Made by a program: the position numbers and the translations under genes. A stretch of DNA of 64,000 nt from an uncultured Draconibacterium sp. (lineage in GTDB: Bacteria; Bacteroidota; Bacteroidia; Bacteroidales; Prolixibacteraceae), in NCBI RefSeq assembly GCF_963677565.1, contig NZ_OY781981.1, positions 3,960,001-4,024,000 of the forward strand, read 5' to 3'. Of the stretch, positions 46,089 to 56,459 are shown piece after piece (position 1 is the stretch's first letter; each line of letters begins with the position of its first letter). The notes beneath the pieces are model-generated. The model saw only the letters and a program-made list of their open reading frames with translations. It made no database searches and was not told the DNA's origin.

Positions 46089-48491
46089 ATGGAAAATCAC
46101 TTTAAAACGCACCAAAAACAGTCCCCATTTTTACACAAAATTATAATCTTTACCTTCTTCGTATTTTTTTCATTCATCCTGCAAGCCCAACCACTTTATA
46201 CCTTCTCCTATAGTAATGGAAATACTTACAATGCACTAACCACATCTCCCATCGAATTATTTGTCGGCGATCCGGATTATGACACCTGGGACGATGGCCT
46301 TTCGGAGGCAATTCCGATTGGATTTACATTTATTTATAACTACAAACCATATACAAAATTTAAAGTTTGTGCAAATGGCTTCGTTACTTTAGATGAAGAT
46401 TTTGCATGGAATGAAGATGTATACTGGAATTACTTTGAAAGTTCTTACAGAAAGCTTGTTATTGCACCGCTATGGGATGATTTGACTATTAATGAAGGCG
46501 GAGGAATCCGTTATGAATTAACCGGATCACCCGGCAGTAGAGTTTTAAAAATTGAATTTAATGACCTGACATTTTGGTTAGATGAATTGGAAAGATTTCA
46601 CTTAAAATTTCAGGTTTGGTTATATGAAGGAACAAATGTTATTGAATTTAGGTATGGTGATGATGAATCAATTAACAGCTGGTGGTCGTTTTCCGATGAA
46701 GGAATAAATATTGGCCTAAACGACGAACGTGACTATAGTTTTATGTCCATAACCCCGGGATCGCTACCAACATATAGTTACAAGGTTGATAAAGAAATTG
46801 GTTTTAGTGGCATGGAAGATTACATTAACGATGGATTATTGTACCGTTTTACTCCAACAACCCGTTGGATAGGAAAAACAAACACTGACTGGCTAAACAA
46901 AACAAACTGGGAATTAGACACAATTCCATCTGTTTATGATAATGCTCTGATTCCGGATTCTGCAATTCATCCTGTTATTAATAATAGTGGAGCCGCTTGT
47001 AAGAACCTGACTGTTGAATCTGGTAGTGACTTAACGATAACAGGAGGTGGAGAATTGACAGTAAGTGGCAATTTAAAAAACAATGGTAAGGTTACTGTAA
47101 CTTCTACCAGCGAAGCTATTAACGGTTCACTAATTGTTGAAGGAAACTCTGATGCGACAATTAACTTTGAACGGCATTTATCAGGTGGAGACAGTTGGCA
47201 TTTGGTTAGCTCTCCTGTTTCAGGACAAGACCTCTGGACATTAGTTACCTCTGTAGAAAATAATATTGCGACAAATGCTTCAAAATATGCAATCGCCAAA
47301 TATATTGAGGAAAATGATGATTGGGATAACTATCCTACCAGTGATCCCGGCTCTAACTTATTATTAGGCACTGGTTATTCAATTCTCAGGAAAACTGCAG
47401 GAACTATAACTTTTACAGGACAAATTAATATAAACGATGTTACCAATATTCCAATTTCATATCTAAATAGAGGATGGAATTTGCTGGGAAATCCATTTAC
47501 TTCATCGATAGATGCAACAAATGCAGCTGCGAGTGCAGAACATCTTTTATCAGCAACCAATATAGAAAACATGGATCCTAACTATGCAGGGCTTTATTTG
47601 TGGGATCCATCTTCAGGAACTTCAGGTGAGTATGTGATCATTAATAATTCAGGAGGAAATCCCGCTGAAACACTGGATCAGGACTATATTCAAGCTGGCC
47701 AAGGCTTCTTTGTGCGCGCGAAGGACAATAGTTCGCGAACTTTCAACATCACAAAAGGTATGCAAACTCATCAGTCGTCTACTCCTTTAAAATCCGGTAA
47801 AACAGAATGGCCTGTTATACAACTTACGGCAACTGGCGTAGGCAAAAGTAGTAGTACGCTGATAAAGTTTAATTCCTCAATGACAGATGGTCTTGATGTG
47901 ACGTTTGATGCAGGAATGTTCAAACCAAACCCGGATTTTGCGTTATATTCCAGACTTGTAGATGATAATGGAGTTGATTTTGCAATTCAGTGTCTTCCAA
48001 CTGACTATGATAATTTGGTTATACCGATAGGACTCGATGCTCAATTGGGTAGTAAAATTATTTTTTCCTCAAAAGCATTCAATCTTCCGGAAGATTGTCA
48101 GATTATCCTGGAGGATAAAATAACAGGATCATTTACATCTTTGAAATCCGGAAATGTATATTCAATTGTATATTCTGAAAAATATAAGAATCCCGGAACA
48201 CTATACTTACACACCAGCGAAAACTTAGTTACACATAATAAGATAGTTGACATTACCAATCCTTTTGAAATCAGAACTAACCGTCAGAATGGTTATATAC
48301 GTTTGATTTCATCTGATGAAAAACCGGCCCGAATGAATGTTCTTGATATCTCAGGTCGCATCTTAATTTCAAAGGAAATTTACAATGGAAATAACAACTT
48401 GATATACTTTTCAGGTAAACCTGGAATTTATATCGTTCATATCATGAATGAAACATACAATCATAGTCAGAAAATTATCTGGACTAAATAG
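46089..48491 (+). CDS. T9SS-secreted surface protein
   Basis: 800 residues from ATG (MENHFKTHQKQSPF); a TTG two codons earlier is also possible. The signal segment (about 18-36) ends LQAQP. Residues about 40-265 form a beta domain (IGFTFIYNYKPYTKFKVCANG, LVIAPLWDDLTI, LKFQVWLYEGTNVIEFRYGD) common in Bacteroidota extracellular proteins. The middle has SWHLVSSPVSGQ, GWNLLGNPFTSSIDA and IQAGQGFFVRAKD, usual in T9SS cargo. The C-terminal 80 residues are a type A sorting domain (MNVLDISGRILISKEIY, KPGIYIVHIM, KIIWTK). Ligand unknown. It is followed after 54 bases by the PKD giant, probably in one operon. Confidence 0.9.
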   Translation: MENHFKTHQKQSPFLHKIIIFTFFVFFSFILQAQPLYTFSYSNGNTYNALTTSPIELFVGDPDYDTWDDGLSEAIPIGFTFIYNYKPYTKFKVCANGFVTLDEDFAWNEDVYWNYFESSYRKLVIAPLWDDLTINEGGGIRYELTGSPGSRVLKIEFNDLTFWLDELERFHLKFQVWLYEGTNVIEFRYGDDESINSWWSFSDEGINIGLNDERDYSFMSITPGSLPTYSYKVDKEIGFSGMEDYINDGLLYRFTPTTRWIGKTNTDWLNKTNWELDTIPSVYDNALIPDSAIHPVINNSGAACKNLTVESGSDLTITGGGELTVSGNLKNNGKVTVTSTSEAINGSLIVEGNSDATINFERHLSGGDSWHLVSSPVSGQDLWTLVTSVENNIATNASKYAIAKYIEENDDWDNYPTSDPGSNLLLGTGYSILRKTAGTITFTGQININDVTNIPISYLNRGWNLLGNPFTSSIDATNAAASAEHLLSATNIENMDPNYAGLYLWDPSSGTSGEYVIINNSGGNPAETLDQDYIQAGQGFFVRAKDNSSRTFNITKGMQTHQSSTPLKSGKTEWPVIQLTATGVGKSSSTLIKFNSSMTDGLDVTFDAGMFKPNPDFALYSRLVDDNGVDFAIQCLPTDYDNLVIPIGLDAQLGSKIIFSSKAFNLPEDCQIILEDKITGSFTSLKSGNVYSIVYSEKYKNPGTLYLHTSENLVTHNKIVDITNPFEIRTNRQNGYIRLISSDEKPARMNVLDISGRILISKEIYNGNNNLIYFSGKPGIYIVHIMNETYNHSQKIIWTK

Positions 48492-48545
48492 ATGGTGAAT
48501 TCCCAGTTAACAGCTACTCATTTAAGTTACTTTAAACAACCGAAA

Positions 48546-51500
48546 ATGAAACACTTACTAATATTCTCGATTCTTATTGCCATATGCAACATTCACGCTT
48601 TTGGCCAAAATATTACTTTTACTTTTTTGGGTGAAAACAGTTTTAACCAAGCGCCATTAAATGTTGATAAGGTTCAAATAGACAACAACACAAACGGAAC
48701 TGACACGTTAGTTTTCGGTAATATCTTTTCCATCTTAAACACTTCAATTGAAATTTCAGAATTAGAAAGTAACAGGGATATCGTAATTTACCCCAATCCC
48801 TTTGATCATTCGGTTAACATTGTTTTTCATTCAACCGTTTATGAGCCGGCACAGATCAATGTATATGATGTAAATGGCAGAAAGATAGCCCATTGGGATA
48901 ATTATATAAATATTGGAGAAAATAAACTGCTATTGAAGTCGGGCGTAAAAGGAATGCTGTTTTTAACGATCTCTTCACCAAATTTGCAATTAAACGCGAA
49001 GCTCATATGCAATAAAGCCAGTAATATATCTGAATTAAAACTGATTGGAAATTCATACACTCCGTTATCGAATAATGAGCTTAAATCTGGTCAAAATTTA
49101 TACAACAACTTTGAATACACTATTGGTGACAGTCTCTCTTTTACAGGATATACGGAAGATATTGTATCAGATGTTTTGCACGACAAGCCAAATGGTAATA
49201 AAACCTATACGTTGTTTTTTGATGTATCAAACTATCTTCCTGTTGCAGATTTCGATGTGTCATCACAAATTTTGGTTGAAGGAAGTAACACTAGCTTCTT
49301 CGATCGCTCTACAAATAATCCAACATCATGGACCTGGGATTTTGGTGACGGAAGCACCAGCAGTATTCAAAATCCATCTCATACCTATTTATCAGCAGGA
49401 ACTTACACAATTACATTGATTTCAGGAAACAACTATGGTTCAGACACCTTGATAGTCAATGACTATATCACAGTATATTCATTAATCCCTGCCGCAGGAT
49501 TTGCTGCAAATAAAACAACAATTAACCAGGGAGATGAGATAATCTTTTCTGATCAATCAACCAATTCTCCTACATCTTGGGAATGGGATTTTGGCGACGG
49601 AAACACAAGTACTTCTCAGAATCCAGCTCATACCTATTTAGCACCCGGAAACTACACCATAAAACTAACTGCCGGCAACAGCTACGGATCAGATACAATT
49701 ATAAAAGAAGATTATATTACCGTATATCCTTCTAATGTCCCCCTGGCTGATTTTTCAGCCAATAAAACGACAATTAACGAGAGTGATGCGGTAACCTTTT
49801 CTGACCAGTCCACAAATACACCAACATCTTGGGAATGGGATTTTGGTGATGGCAATATCAGTAATACTCAGAATCCAACTCATACATATTTTTCCCCTGG
49901 AATTTATACCGTTAAACTAACAGTTGTAAATAGTTTTGGCTCCGATTCACGAACAAAGCAGAATTATATAACAGTCAATTCACTGGCTCCAATTGCCGGA
50001 TTCTCGGCAAATACATCAACCATTAACCAAGGTGATGACATAACCTTTTCTGATCAATCTGGCAATTCCCCAACATCTTGGAAATGGGATTTTGGTGATG
50101 GCAGTACCAGTACGATTCAAAATCCATCGCACACTTACATGACTGCCGGTGTGTTTTCAGTAAACCTTATAGCATTCAATACTTTTGGCTCTGATACAAT
50201 CGTAAAAGAAAACTTTATTATTGTTAACTCTTCCGTCCCCGTTGCAGACTTCTCAACAAATACAACTGCAATTAACCAGGGTGATGAAATAACCTTTTCT
50301 GACCAGTCTATAAATACACCAACAGCATGGGAATGGGATTTCGGTGATGGAAGTACCAGTAGCGTTCAGAATCCATCTCATACTTACTCTACATCAGGAT
50401 TATATTCTATTAAATTAATAGTCATTAATACTTATGGTTCGGATACAATCGTAAAAGAAAACTTTATCACCGTTAACTCTTCCGTCCCCGTTGCAAACTT
50501 CTCTGCAAATACAACTGCAATCAACCAGGGGGACGAAATAATCTTTTCTGATCAATCGGCCAATACGCCAACGGCGTGGGAATGGGATTTCGGTGATGGC
50601 GAAACCAGTACTATTCAGAATCCTACTCATACATACTCAACATCAGGATCATATTCAATCCAACTTATTGCTGTCAATACTTTTGGTTCAGATACAATCG
50701 TAAGAGAAAACTTTATCAGCGTTAACTCTTCTGTCCCTGTTGCAGAGTTCTCGGCAAATACAACTGCAATTAACCAGGGTGATGAAATAATATTTTCTGA
50801 TCAATCGGCCAATTCGCCAACCTCTTGGGAATGGGATTTTGGTGATGGAGAAATCAGTACGATTCAAAATCCTTCTCATACATACTCAACATCAGGATCA
50901 TATTCTGTCCAACTTATTGCCGTCAATACTTTTGGATCAGATACAATCGTAAAAGAAAACTTTATCAGCGTTAACACTTCTGTTCCTGTTGCAGACTTCT
51001 CGGCAAATACAACTGCAATTAACCAGGGTGATGAAATAATATTTTCTGATCAATCGGCCAATTCGCCAACCTCTTGGGAATGGGATTTTGGTGATGGAGA
51101 AATCAGTACGATTCAAAATCCTTCTCATACATACTCAACATCAGGATCATATTCGGTCCAACTTATTGCTGTCAATACTTTTGGTTCAGATACAATCGTA
51201 AAAGAAAATTTTATAACAGTTGGCTCTTCTGTCCCGGTTGCAGACTTCTCTGCAAATAAAACTACAATTAACCAGGGTGATGAAATAATATTTTCTGATC
51301 AATCGGCCAATTCGCCAACTTCGTGGAAATGGGATTTTGGCGATGGAGATACCAGTGCTGTTCAAGATCCATCCCATATTTACTCAACGTCAGGATCATA
51401 TTCGGTCCAACTTATTGCTGTCAATACTTTTGGATCAGATACAATTGTAAAAGAAAACTTTATCACGGTTAATTCATCGGTTCCGGATGCAGCATTTTCG

Positions 51501-54500
51501 GCAAATAAGACTACAATAAACCAAGGTGATGAGATAATATTTTCTGATCAATCTACAAATTCGCCGACTTTATGGAATTGGGATTTTGGTGATGGGAATA
51601 CCAGTACGATTCAAAATCCTTCTCATATTTACTCAACAGCTGGAATATTCGCCGTACAGTTTATTACGACCAATGCTTTTGGCTCCGACACGATCATTAA
51701 ACAAGATTATATTGAAGTAAACTCATCAGTACCCGTTGCAGGATTCGCTGCAAATACTACTACAATTGACCAGGGTGATGAAATAATATTCTCTGATCAG
51801 TCTACAAATTTCCCTACATCATGGAAATGGGATTTCGGTGATGGAGAAACCAGCGTTGTTCAAAATCCATCTCATACCTATTTATTACCCGGCACTTATA
51901 CAGTGAAATTGATTGCATGGAATAGTTATGGTTCAGATACAATTGCAAAAGAAAATTTTGTTACAATAAACTCTTTAGTTCCTGTTGCCGAATTCTCTGC
52001 TAATGCTACAACAATTAACCAGGGTAATACGATCGTTTTTTCTGACCAATCTGTCAATTCCCCTACTTCATGGGAATGGGATTTTGGTGATGGAAATACC
52101 AGTGATGTGCAGAATCCTTCCCACATCTATCTGACTGAAGGTTTTTATGCAGTTACACTAATAGCAATTAATAGTTTTGGATCAGATACAATAATAAAAG
52201 ACGATTATATTACAGTAATAGACTCATCTGTTCCCGTTGCTGCTTTCTCAGCAAATCAGACCACAATTGACGAGGGCGAAGATGTAATCTTTTCTGATGA
52301 ATCTACAAATAATCCAACAGCATGGAGTTGGTATTTTGGTGATGGAAGTACCAGTACTACTCAAAATCCATCGCACACCTTTTCAACAGCCGGCACATAT
52401 ACAGTTAAGCTAACTGCCTCAAATAGTTTTGGATCTGATTCAATTGTAAAAATTGACTTTATCACGGTTATCGATCCAATACCTCCCGTCGCATTATTCT
52501 CGGCAAATACAACAATAATTAGCCAAGGCGATGATATAACATTTTCGGATGAGTCTACATTCAATCCAACAGCATGGGAATGGGATTTTGGTGATGGAGA
52601 AACCAGTAATCTTCAAAATCCAACTCATACCTATTTAACGGCCGGTACATTTACCGTTAAATTAACTGCCTCTAATAGTTTTGGATCAGACATACTTGTG
52701 AAAGAAGACCTTATTACCGTTAATTCATCAGTTCCTGTAGCTGCATTCTCTGCAAATACAACAGTAATTAACCAGAGTGATGCTATAACTTTCTCCGATC
52801 AGTCTACAAACAATCCAACTTCATGGACTTGGGATTTTGGTGATGGTAGTACCAGTAATGTCCAGAATCCATCTCACAACTACATGACAGCAGGCGTGTT
52901 TTCCGTACAACTTATTGCAATCAATAGTTTTGGATCTGATACAATTTTAAAACAAAACTTTATCACAGTAAACTCGTTAGCTCCCGTAGCAGCGTTTACT
53001 GCAAACAAAACAACAATAAGCCAGGGTGATGCTATTAGCTTTTCTGATCAATCCACCAACGCTCCAACCTCATGGACCTGGGATTTTGGTGATGGAAGTA
53101 CCAGTACTAATCAGAATCCATCCCACACCTTCTTAACGGCGGGCACATTCACGGTTAAATTAACCATATCAAATAGTTTTGGATCGGATATACTTGTGAA
53201 AGAAAACCTTATTACTGTTAATTCATCAGTTCCTGTAGCTGCTTTCGCTGCCAATAAAACAACAATTAAGCAAGGCGATGCTATAAGTTTTTCTGATCAG
53301 TCTACCAACCTTCCAACCTCTTGGGAATGGGATTTTGGTGATGGAGTTACCAGTAGTGTCCAGAATCCATCTCACACTTTCTCAACGGCTGGCACATTTA
53401 CGGTTAAATTAACCGTATCGAATAGTTTTGGATCGGATATACTTGTGAAAGAAAACCTTGTTACCGTTAATTCATCAGTTCCTGTAGCTGCTTTCTCGGC
53501 TAATAAAACAACAATTAAGCAGGGAGATGCAATAACCTTCACTGATCAGTCTACCAACCTCCCAACCTCATGGGAATGGGATTTTGGTGATGGAATTATG
53601 AGTAATGTCCAGAATCCATCTCACACTTTCTTAACAGCCGGAACATTTTCCGTTAAGTTAACAGTTTCTAATAGTTTTGGATCGGATATAATTGTGAAAG
53701 AAAACCTCATTACAGTTAATTCATCAGTACCTCTAGCTGCTTTTTCAGCAAATAAAACAACAATTAAGCAGGGCGATGCAATAACCTTCACTGATCAGTC
53801 TACCAACCTTCCAACCTCATGGGAATGGGATTTTGGGGATGGCAATAGCAGCACAGTTCAAAATCCAAATCACACTTTCTTAGCAGCCGGAACATTCTCC
53901 GTTAAACTGGTTGCCTCTAATAGTTTTGGATCAGATTCGTTGATAAAACAAAGTTATATAACGGTCAATTCATCAGTTCCGGTAGCTGCATTTACAGCAA
54001 ATAAAACTACAGTTAACCAGGGTGATGAAATAGTCTTTTCTGATCAGTCTACAAATTTACCAACATCATGGCTGTGGGATTTCGGTGATGGAAGTACCAG
54101 TACTCTGCAAAATCCATCACACACATTCTTAACCGCTGGTATTTATACCGTCGAGTTAACGGTTTCGAATAATTTTGGATCAGATTCACAGATAAAACAA
54201 AGTTATGTAGTGGTTAACTCATTGGTTCCTGTTGCGGCTTTTTCCGCAAATAAGACGACAATTAAACAGGGCGACAACATTATTTTCTCTGATCAGTCTA
54301 CAAATTCACCAACGTCATGGTTGTGGGATTTTGGTGATGGAGAAACCAGTAGTCTTCAAAATCCATCCCATAAGTACTTAACGGCGGGCATATATACTGT
54401 TAGATTAAAGATTTCAAACAGTTTTGGATTAGATTCGCTAACAAAAGAAAATTACATAACGGTCAATTCATTAGTTCCGGAAGTAGCATTTTCTGCTAAT

Positions 54501-55187
54501 AAGACAATAATTGATCAGGCTGATGAAATAATTTTTTCTGATCAATCGACCAATTCACCAACCTCATGGGAATGGGATTTTGGTGACGAAAGTACCAGTA
54601 ACGTTCAGAATCCATCTCATACGTACTTAACCGCTGGTACATATACCGTTAAATTAACTGTTTCGAATAGTTTTGGATCAGATACAATTGTGAAAGAAAA
54701 CTTTATAACCGTTAATTCTTTGGTTCCCATTGCTGCCTTTTCTGCAACTGCAACATTAATAGACCAGGGAGATGAAATAAACTTTTCTGATCAGTCAACC
54801 AATTCACCAACCTCTTGGGAATGGGATTTTGGTGATGGAGAAACCAGCACTAGTCAGAATCCATCTCATATTTATATGACTGCAGGAACATTTTCAGTTA
54901 AACTAACGATCTCAAATAGTTATGGAGCTGACACAATAGTTAAGCAAGACTTCATTACAGTTAACTCATTAGTTCCTGTTGCAGCATTTTCTGCAGACTC
55001 GACCACAATTTACGCGGGTGATACTATTAACTTTTCCGACCTGTCTACAAATACGCAACCATATGGATTTGGGATTTTGGTGATGGAGATACAAGTAGTG
55101 TTCAGCATCCATCTCACGTTTATACAACTGAGGGCTTGTATTCCGTGCAACTGGTATCAATCAACAGTTTTGGTTCTGACACTGTAG
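48546..55187 (+). CDS. Giant PKD-repeat surface protein (frameshifted near the 3' end)
   Basis: 2213 codons from MKHLLIFSILIAICNIHAFGQ (signal peptide). Residues about 80-165 look like a T9SS type A sorting domain in an unusual N-terminal place (IVIYPNPFDHSVNIVF, INVYDVNGRKIAHWDNY, GMLFLTI). Then come 23 intact PKD domains of about 83 residues, each with the W.WDFGDG.TS..QNPSHTY signature. At about 55056 one base is missing (ACG-CA-ACC where ACG-CCA-ACC is expected), so the last 44 codons are out of frame. Restoring the base adds PKD 24 and a BACON-like end. Probably an adhesin or matrix protein on the cell surface. Confidence 0.88.
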   Translation: MKHLLIFSILIAICNIHAFGQNITFTFLGENSFNQAPLNVDKVQIDNNTNGTDTLVFGNIFSILNTSIEISELESNRDIVIYPNPFDHSVNIVFHSTVYEPAQINVYDVNGRKIAHWDNYINIGENKLLLKSGVKGMLFLTISSPNLQLNAKLICNKASNISELKLIGNSYTPLSNNELKSGQNLYNNFEYTIGDSLSFTGYTEDIVSDVLHDKPNGNKTYTLFFDVSNYLPVADFDVSSQILVEGSNTSFFDRSTNNPTSWTWDFGDGSTSSIQNPSHTYLSAGTYTITLISGNNYGSDTLIVNDYITVYSLIPAAGFAANKTTINQGDEIIFSDQSTNSPTSWEWDFGDGNTSTSQNPAHTYLAPGNYTIKLTAGNSYGSDTIIKEDYITVYPSNVPLADFSANKTTINESDAVTFSDQSTNTPTSWEWDFGDGNISNTQNPTHTYFSPGIYTVKLTVVNSFGSDSRTKQNYITVNSLAPIAGFSANTSTINQGDDITFSDQSGNSPTSWKWDFGDGSTSTIQNPSHTYMTAGVFSVNLIAFNTFGSDTIVKENFIIVNSSVPVADFSTNTTAINQGDEITFSDQSINTPTAWEWDFGDGSTSSVQNPSHTYSTSGLYSIKLIVINTYGSDTIVKENFITVNSSVPVANFSANTTAINQGDEIIFSDQSANTPTAWEWDFGDGETSTIQNPTHTYSTSGSYSIQLIAVNTFGSDTIVRENFISVNSSVPVAEFSANTTAINQGDEIIFSDQSANSPTSWEWDFGDGEISTIQNPSHTYSTSGSYSVQLIAVNTFGSDTIVKENFISVNTSVPVADFSANTTAINQGDEIIFSDQSANSPTSWEWDFGDGEISTIQNPSHTYSTSGSYSVQLIAVNTFGSDTIVKENFITVGSSVPVADFSANKTTINQGDEIIFSDQSANSPTSWKWDFGDGDTSAVQDPSHIYSTSGSYSVQLIAVNTFGSDTIVKENFITVNSSVPDAAFSANKTTINQGDEIIFSDQSTNSPTLWNWDFGDGNTSTIQNPSHIYSTAGIFAVQFITTNAFGSDTIIKQDYIEVNSSVPVAGFAANTTTIDQGDEIIFSDQSTNFPTSWKWDFGDGETSVVQNPSHTYLLPGTYTVKLIAWNSYGSDTIAKENFVTINSLVPVAEFSANATTINQGNTIVFSDQSVNSPTSWEWDFGDGNTSDVQNPSHIYLTEGFYAVTLIAINSFGSDTIIKDDYITVIDSSVPVAAFSANQTTIDEGEDVIFSDESTNNPTAWSWYFGDGSTSTTQNPSHTFSTAGTYTVKLTASNSFGSDSIVKIDFITVIDPIPPVALFSANTTIISQGDDITFSDESTFNPTAWEWDFGDGETSNLQNPTHTYLTAGTFTVKLTASNSFGSDILVKEDLITVNSSVPVAAFSANTTVINQSDAITFSDQSTNNPTSWTWDFGDGSTSNVQNPSHNYMTAGVFSVQLIAINSFGSDTILKQNFITVNSLAPVAAFTANKTTISQGDAISFSDQSTNAPTSWTWDFGDGSTSTNQNPSHTFLTAGTFTVKLTISNSFGSDILVKENLITVNSSVPVAAFAANKTTIKQGDAISFSDQSTNLPTSWEWDFGDGVTSSVQNPSHTFSTAGTFTVKLTVSNSFGSDILVKENLVTVNSSVPVAAFSANKTTIKQGDAITFTDQSTNLPTSWEWDFGDGIMSNVQNPSHTFLTAGTFSVKLTVSNSFGSDIIVKENLITVNSSVPLAAFSANKTTIKQGDAITFTDQSTNLPTSWEWDFGDGNSSTVQNPNHTFLAAGTFSVKLVASNSFGSDSLIKQSYITVNSSVPVAAFTANKTTVNQGDEIVFSDQSTNLPTSWLWDFGDGSTSTLQNPSHTFLTAGIYTVELTVSNNFGSDSQIKQSYVVVNSLVPVAAFSANKTTIKQGDNIIFSDQSTNSPTSWLWDFGDGETSSLQNPSHKYLTAGIYTVRLKISNSFGLDSLTKENYITVNSLVPEVAFSANKTIIDQADEIIFSDQSTNSPTSWEWDFGDESTSNVQNPSHTYLTAGTYTVKLTVSNSFGSDTIVKENFITVNSLVPIAAFSATATLIDQGDEINFSDQSTNSPTSWEWDFGDGETSTSQNPSHIYMTAGTFSVKLTISNSYGADTIVKQDFITVNSLVPVAAFSADSTTIYAGDTINFSDLSTNTQPYGFGILVMEIQVVFSIHLTFIQLRACIPCNWYQSTVLVLTL

Positions 55188-55205
55188 CTAAGCCTGATTA
55201 CATTG
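49239..55205 (+). repeat. 24 tandem PKD-encoding repeats, about 249 bp each
   Basis: Each unit encodes P.A.FSAN.T.I.QGD.I.FSDQS.N.PTSW.WDFGDG and so on, in a fixed 249-bp period. Units 7 and 8 (about 50730-51230) are almost identical at DNA level, which shows a recent duplication. Unit 13 has YFGDG and unit 22 DFGDE in place of DFGDG. Confidence 0.92.
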
Positions 55206-55543
55206 AAGTATTACAGATCCCGGAAGAACTTTCAGTTTCCCCAGTATTCCTGGATTTTGATTCTGTTTCAACAGAAAAATATATTGACATAAATAATATT
55301 GGAGGTGGCCTTTTAACCTGGACATTAACTGAAGAAATCAGTTGGTTAACGACTGATATACAGTCTGGCGAAACCACATCAGAAACAGATCAAATCATAA
55401 TTACAGTGGATCGAACAGATTTGTCGCCCGGCGATTATACAGGCATAATTACAATCAGCAGTAATGGAGGTACCCAGGAAATTAACATCAATATGAACCT
55501 TAAGGCTGATGAAGAGCCGAAACCACCTGGTTGGGGGAACTAA
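55058..55543 (+). pseudogene. Displaced C-terminal part of the PKD protein
   Basis: In the frame two bases later than the upstream reading, TIWIWDFGDGDTSSVQHPSH continues the PKD series (24th domain). It is followed by a BACON/Ig-like domain (SVSPVFLDFDSVSTEKYIDI, WTLTEEISWLTTDIQSGETT, VDRTDLSPGDYTGIITISSN) and the end PPGWGN. There is no sorting domain at this end. A single-base deletion or sequencing error separates it from the main reading frame. Confidence 0.85.
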
Positions 55544-56459
55544 CTCCTTTTGAACAAGGCTCCGTATTCTTGAAATTATAAACTTGAATCTTCGTCAAAC
55601 TGATTTGAAAAAATCATGATGTGAGCAATTTGTCGACTCCTTCAATGCATCCTAATTGGGTCGTAATAATTCAATTTGCCCGGAATTGTACAGACTCCAA
55701 CAAAGAATGTTTGCACAGGGGAAACAGAATGCAGGAAATCATCAGCAGATAACCGGATTGAAAGCAGAACATTCTGAATATGTGAGTGTGATTGATAGCT
55801 GTTTAATATAGTTGTGTAATCAATGAATTCAGATTACTTCAAAATTAGAACTTCTCTTAACAGCGTTGTTCAGTATGTTATTTCCGGCAAGGACCTTTCG
55901 ATAGTTTTTGCTTGCCAGCGTTAATTCGATAAGAAATAAATGCAACGTTCCCGACGTTTACAATCTTGCTTTTCCAAACATTACAACTTTTGTAAGTAGA
56001 ATTTTCCCTCAGTATTCTTTTACCTTTGATATAAACCAATATCATATTAATCGTTCACCTTTAGTCTGGGTATAGAGTTAATAGAATATATGGTATGCTC
56101 CCTTTTTTTGTTTGTCTCTACCCTATTGATTTAGGCATTTTCAAATCTTTCCAATTATTTTTTATAAAGTACTCCTTCCTCTCTGGTATTTACTTCAACA
56201 TCACATTCTGTTGCGTTGAAAGCATTAAATCACATTGGGTTTAGAAACAATCATATCTTCAATCAAAGAATTTATAATCCACAAAATTCTGATTTTATAT
56301 AATTCATAATTTTTAGGTTTAAGAATTATATCAGATCACATACAGATAAAAGAAAAGAGGCTGCTCCTCTGAGCTAGCCTCTCATCTTACTTTTAGTAGA
56401 ACCTCCCGAAATCAATTACTGTTTCAGTAAGCTGTAATTTATTGATTCTGAAAAAGTAT
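55544..56459. other. Region without a recognised gene
   Basis: 916 bases between two convergent surface-protein genes. It has one 51-codon open stretch (plus strand, around 55660-55810) with no recognisable similarity, and a minus-strand terminator at its right end. It may contain decayed coding sequence; nothing can be assigned. Confidence 0.5.
56351..56390 (-). terminator. Terminator after the 1598-residue gene
   Basis: AGAGGCT (56356-56362) pairs with AGCCTCT (56376-56382); the minus strand then reads TTTTCTTTT. Confidence 0.65.

Noticed and set aside
50415..51377. Repeated minus-strand ORFs of about 63 codons in the PKD region
   Set aside because: They mirror the PKD coding repeats and have no independent support.
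55040..55080. Programmed frameshifting in the PKD gene
   Set aside because: There is no slippery heptamer or downstream pseudoknot-like structure. A missing base explains the break more simply.
55660..55810. 51-codon open stretch (…ELYRLQQRMFAQGKQNAGNHQ…) in the 916-base gap
   Set aside because: No plausible start context, no homology recognised and short. It may be decayed coding DNA but cannot be supported.
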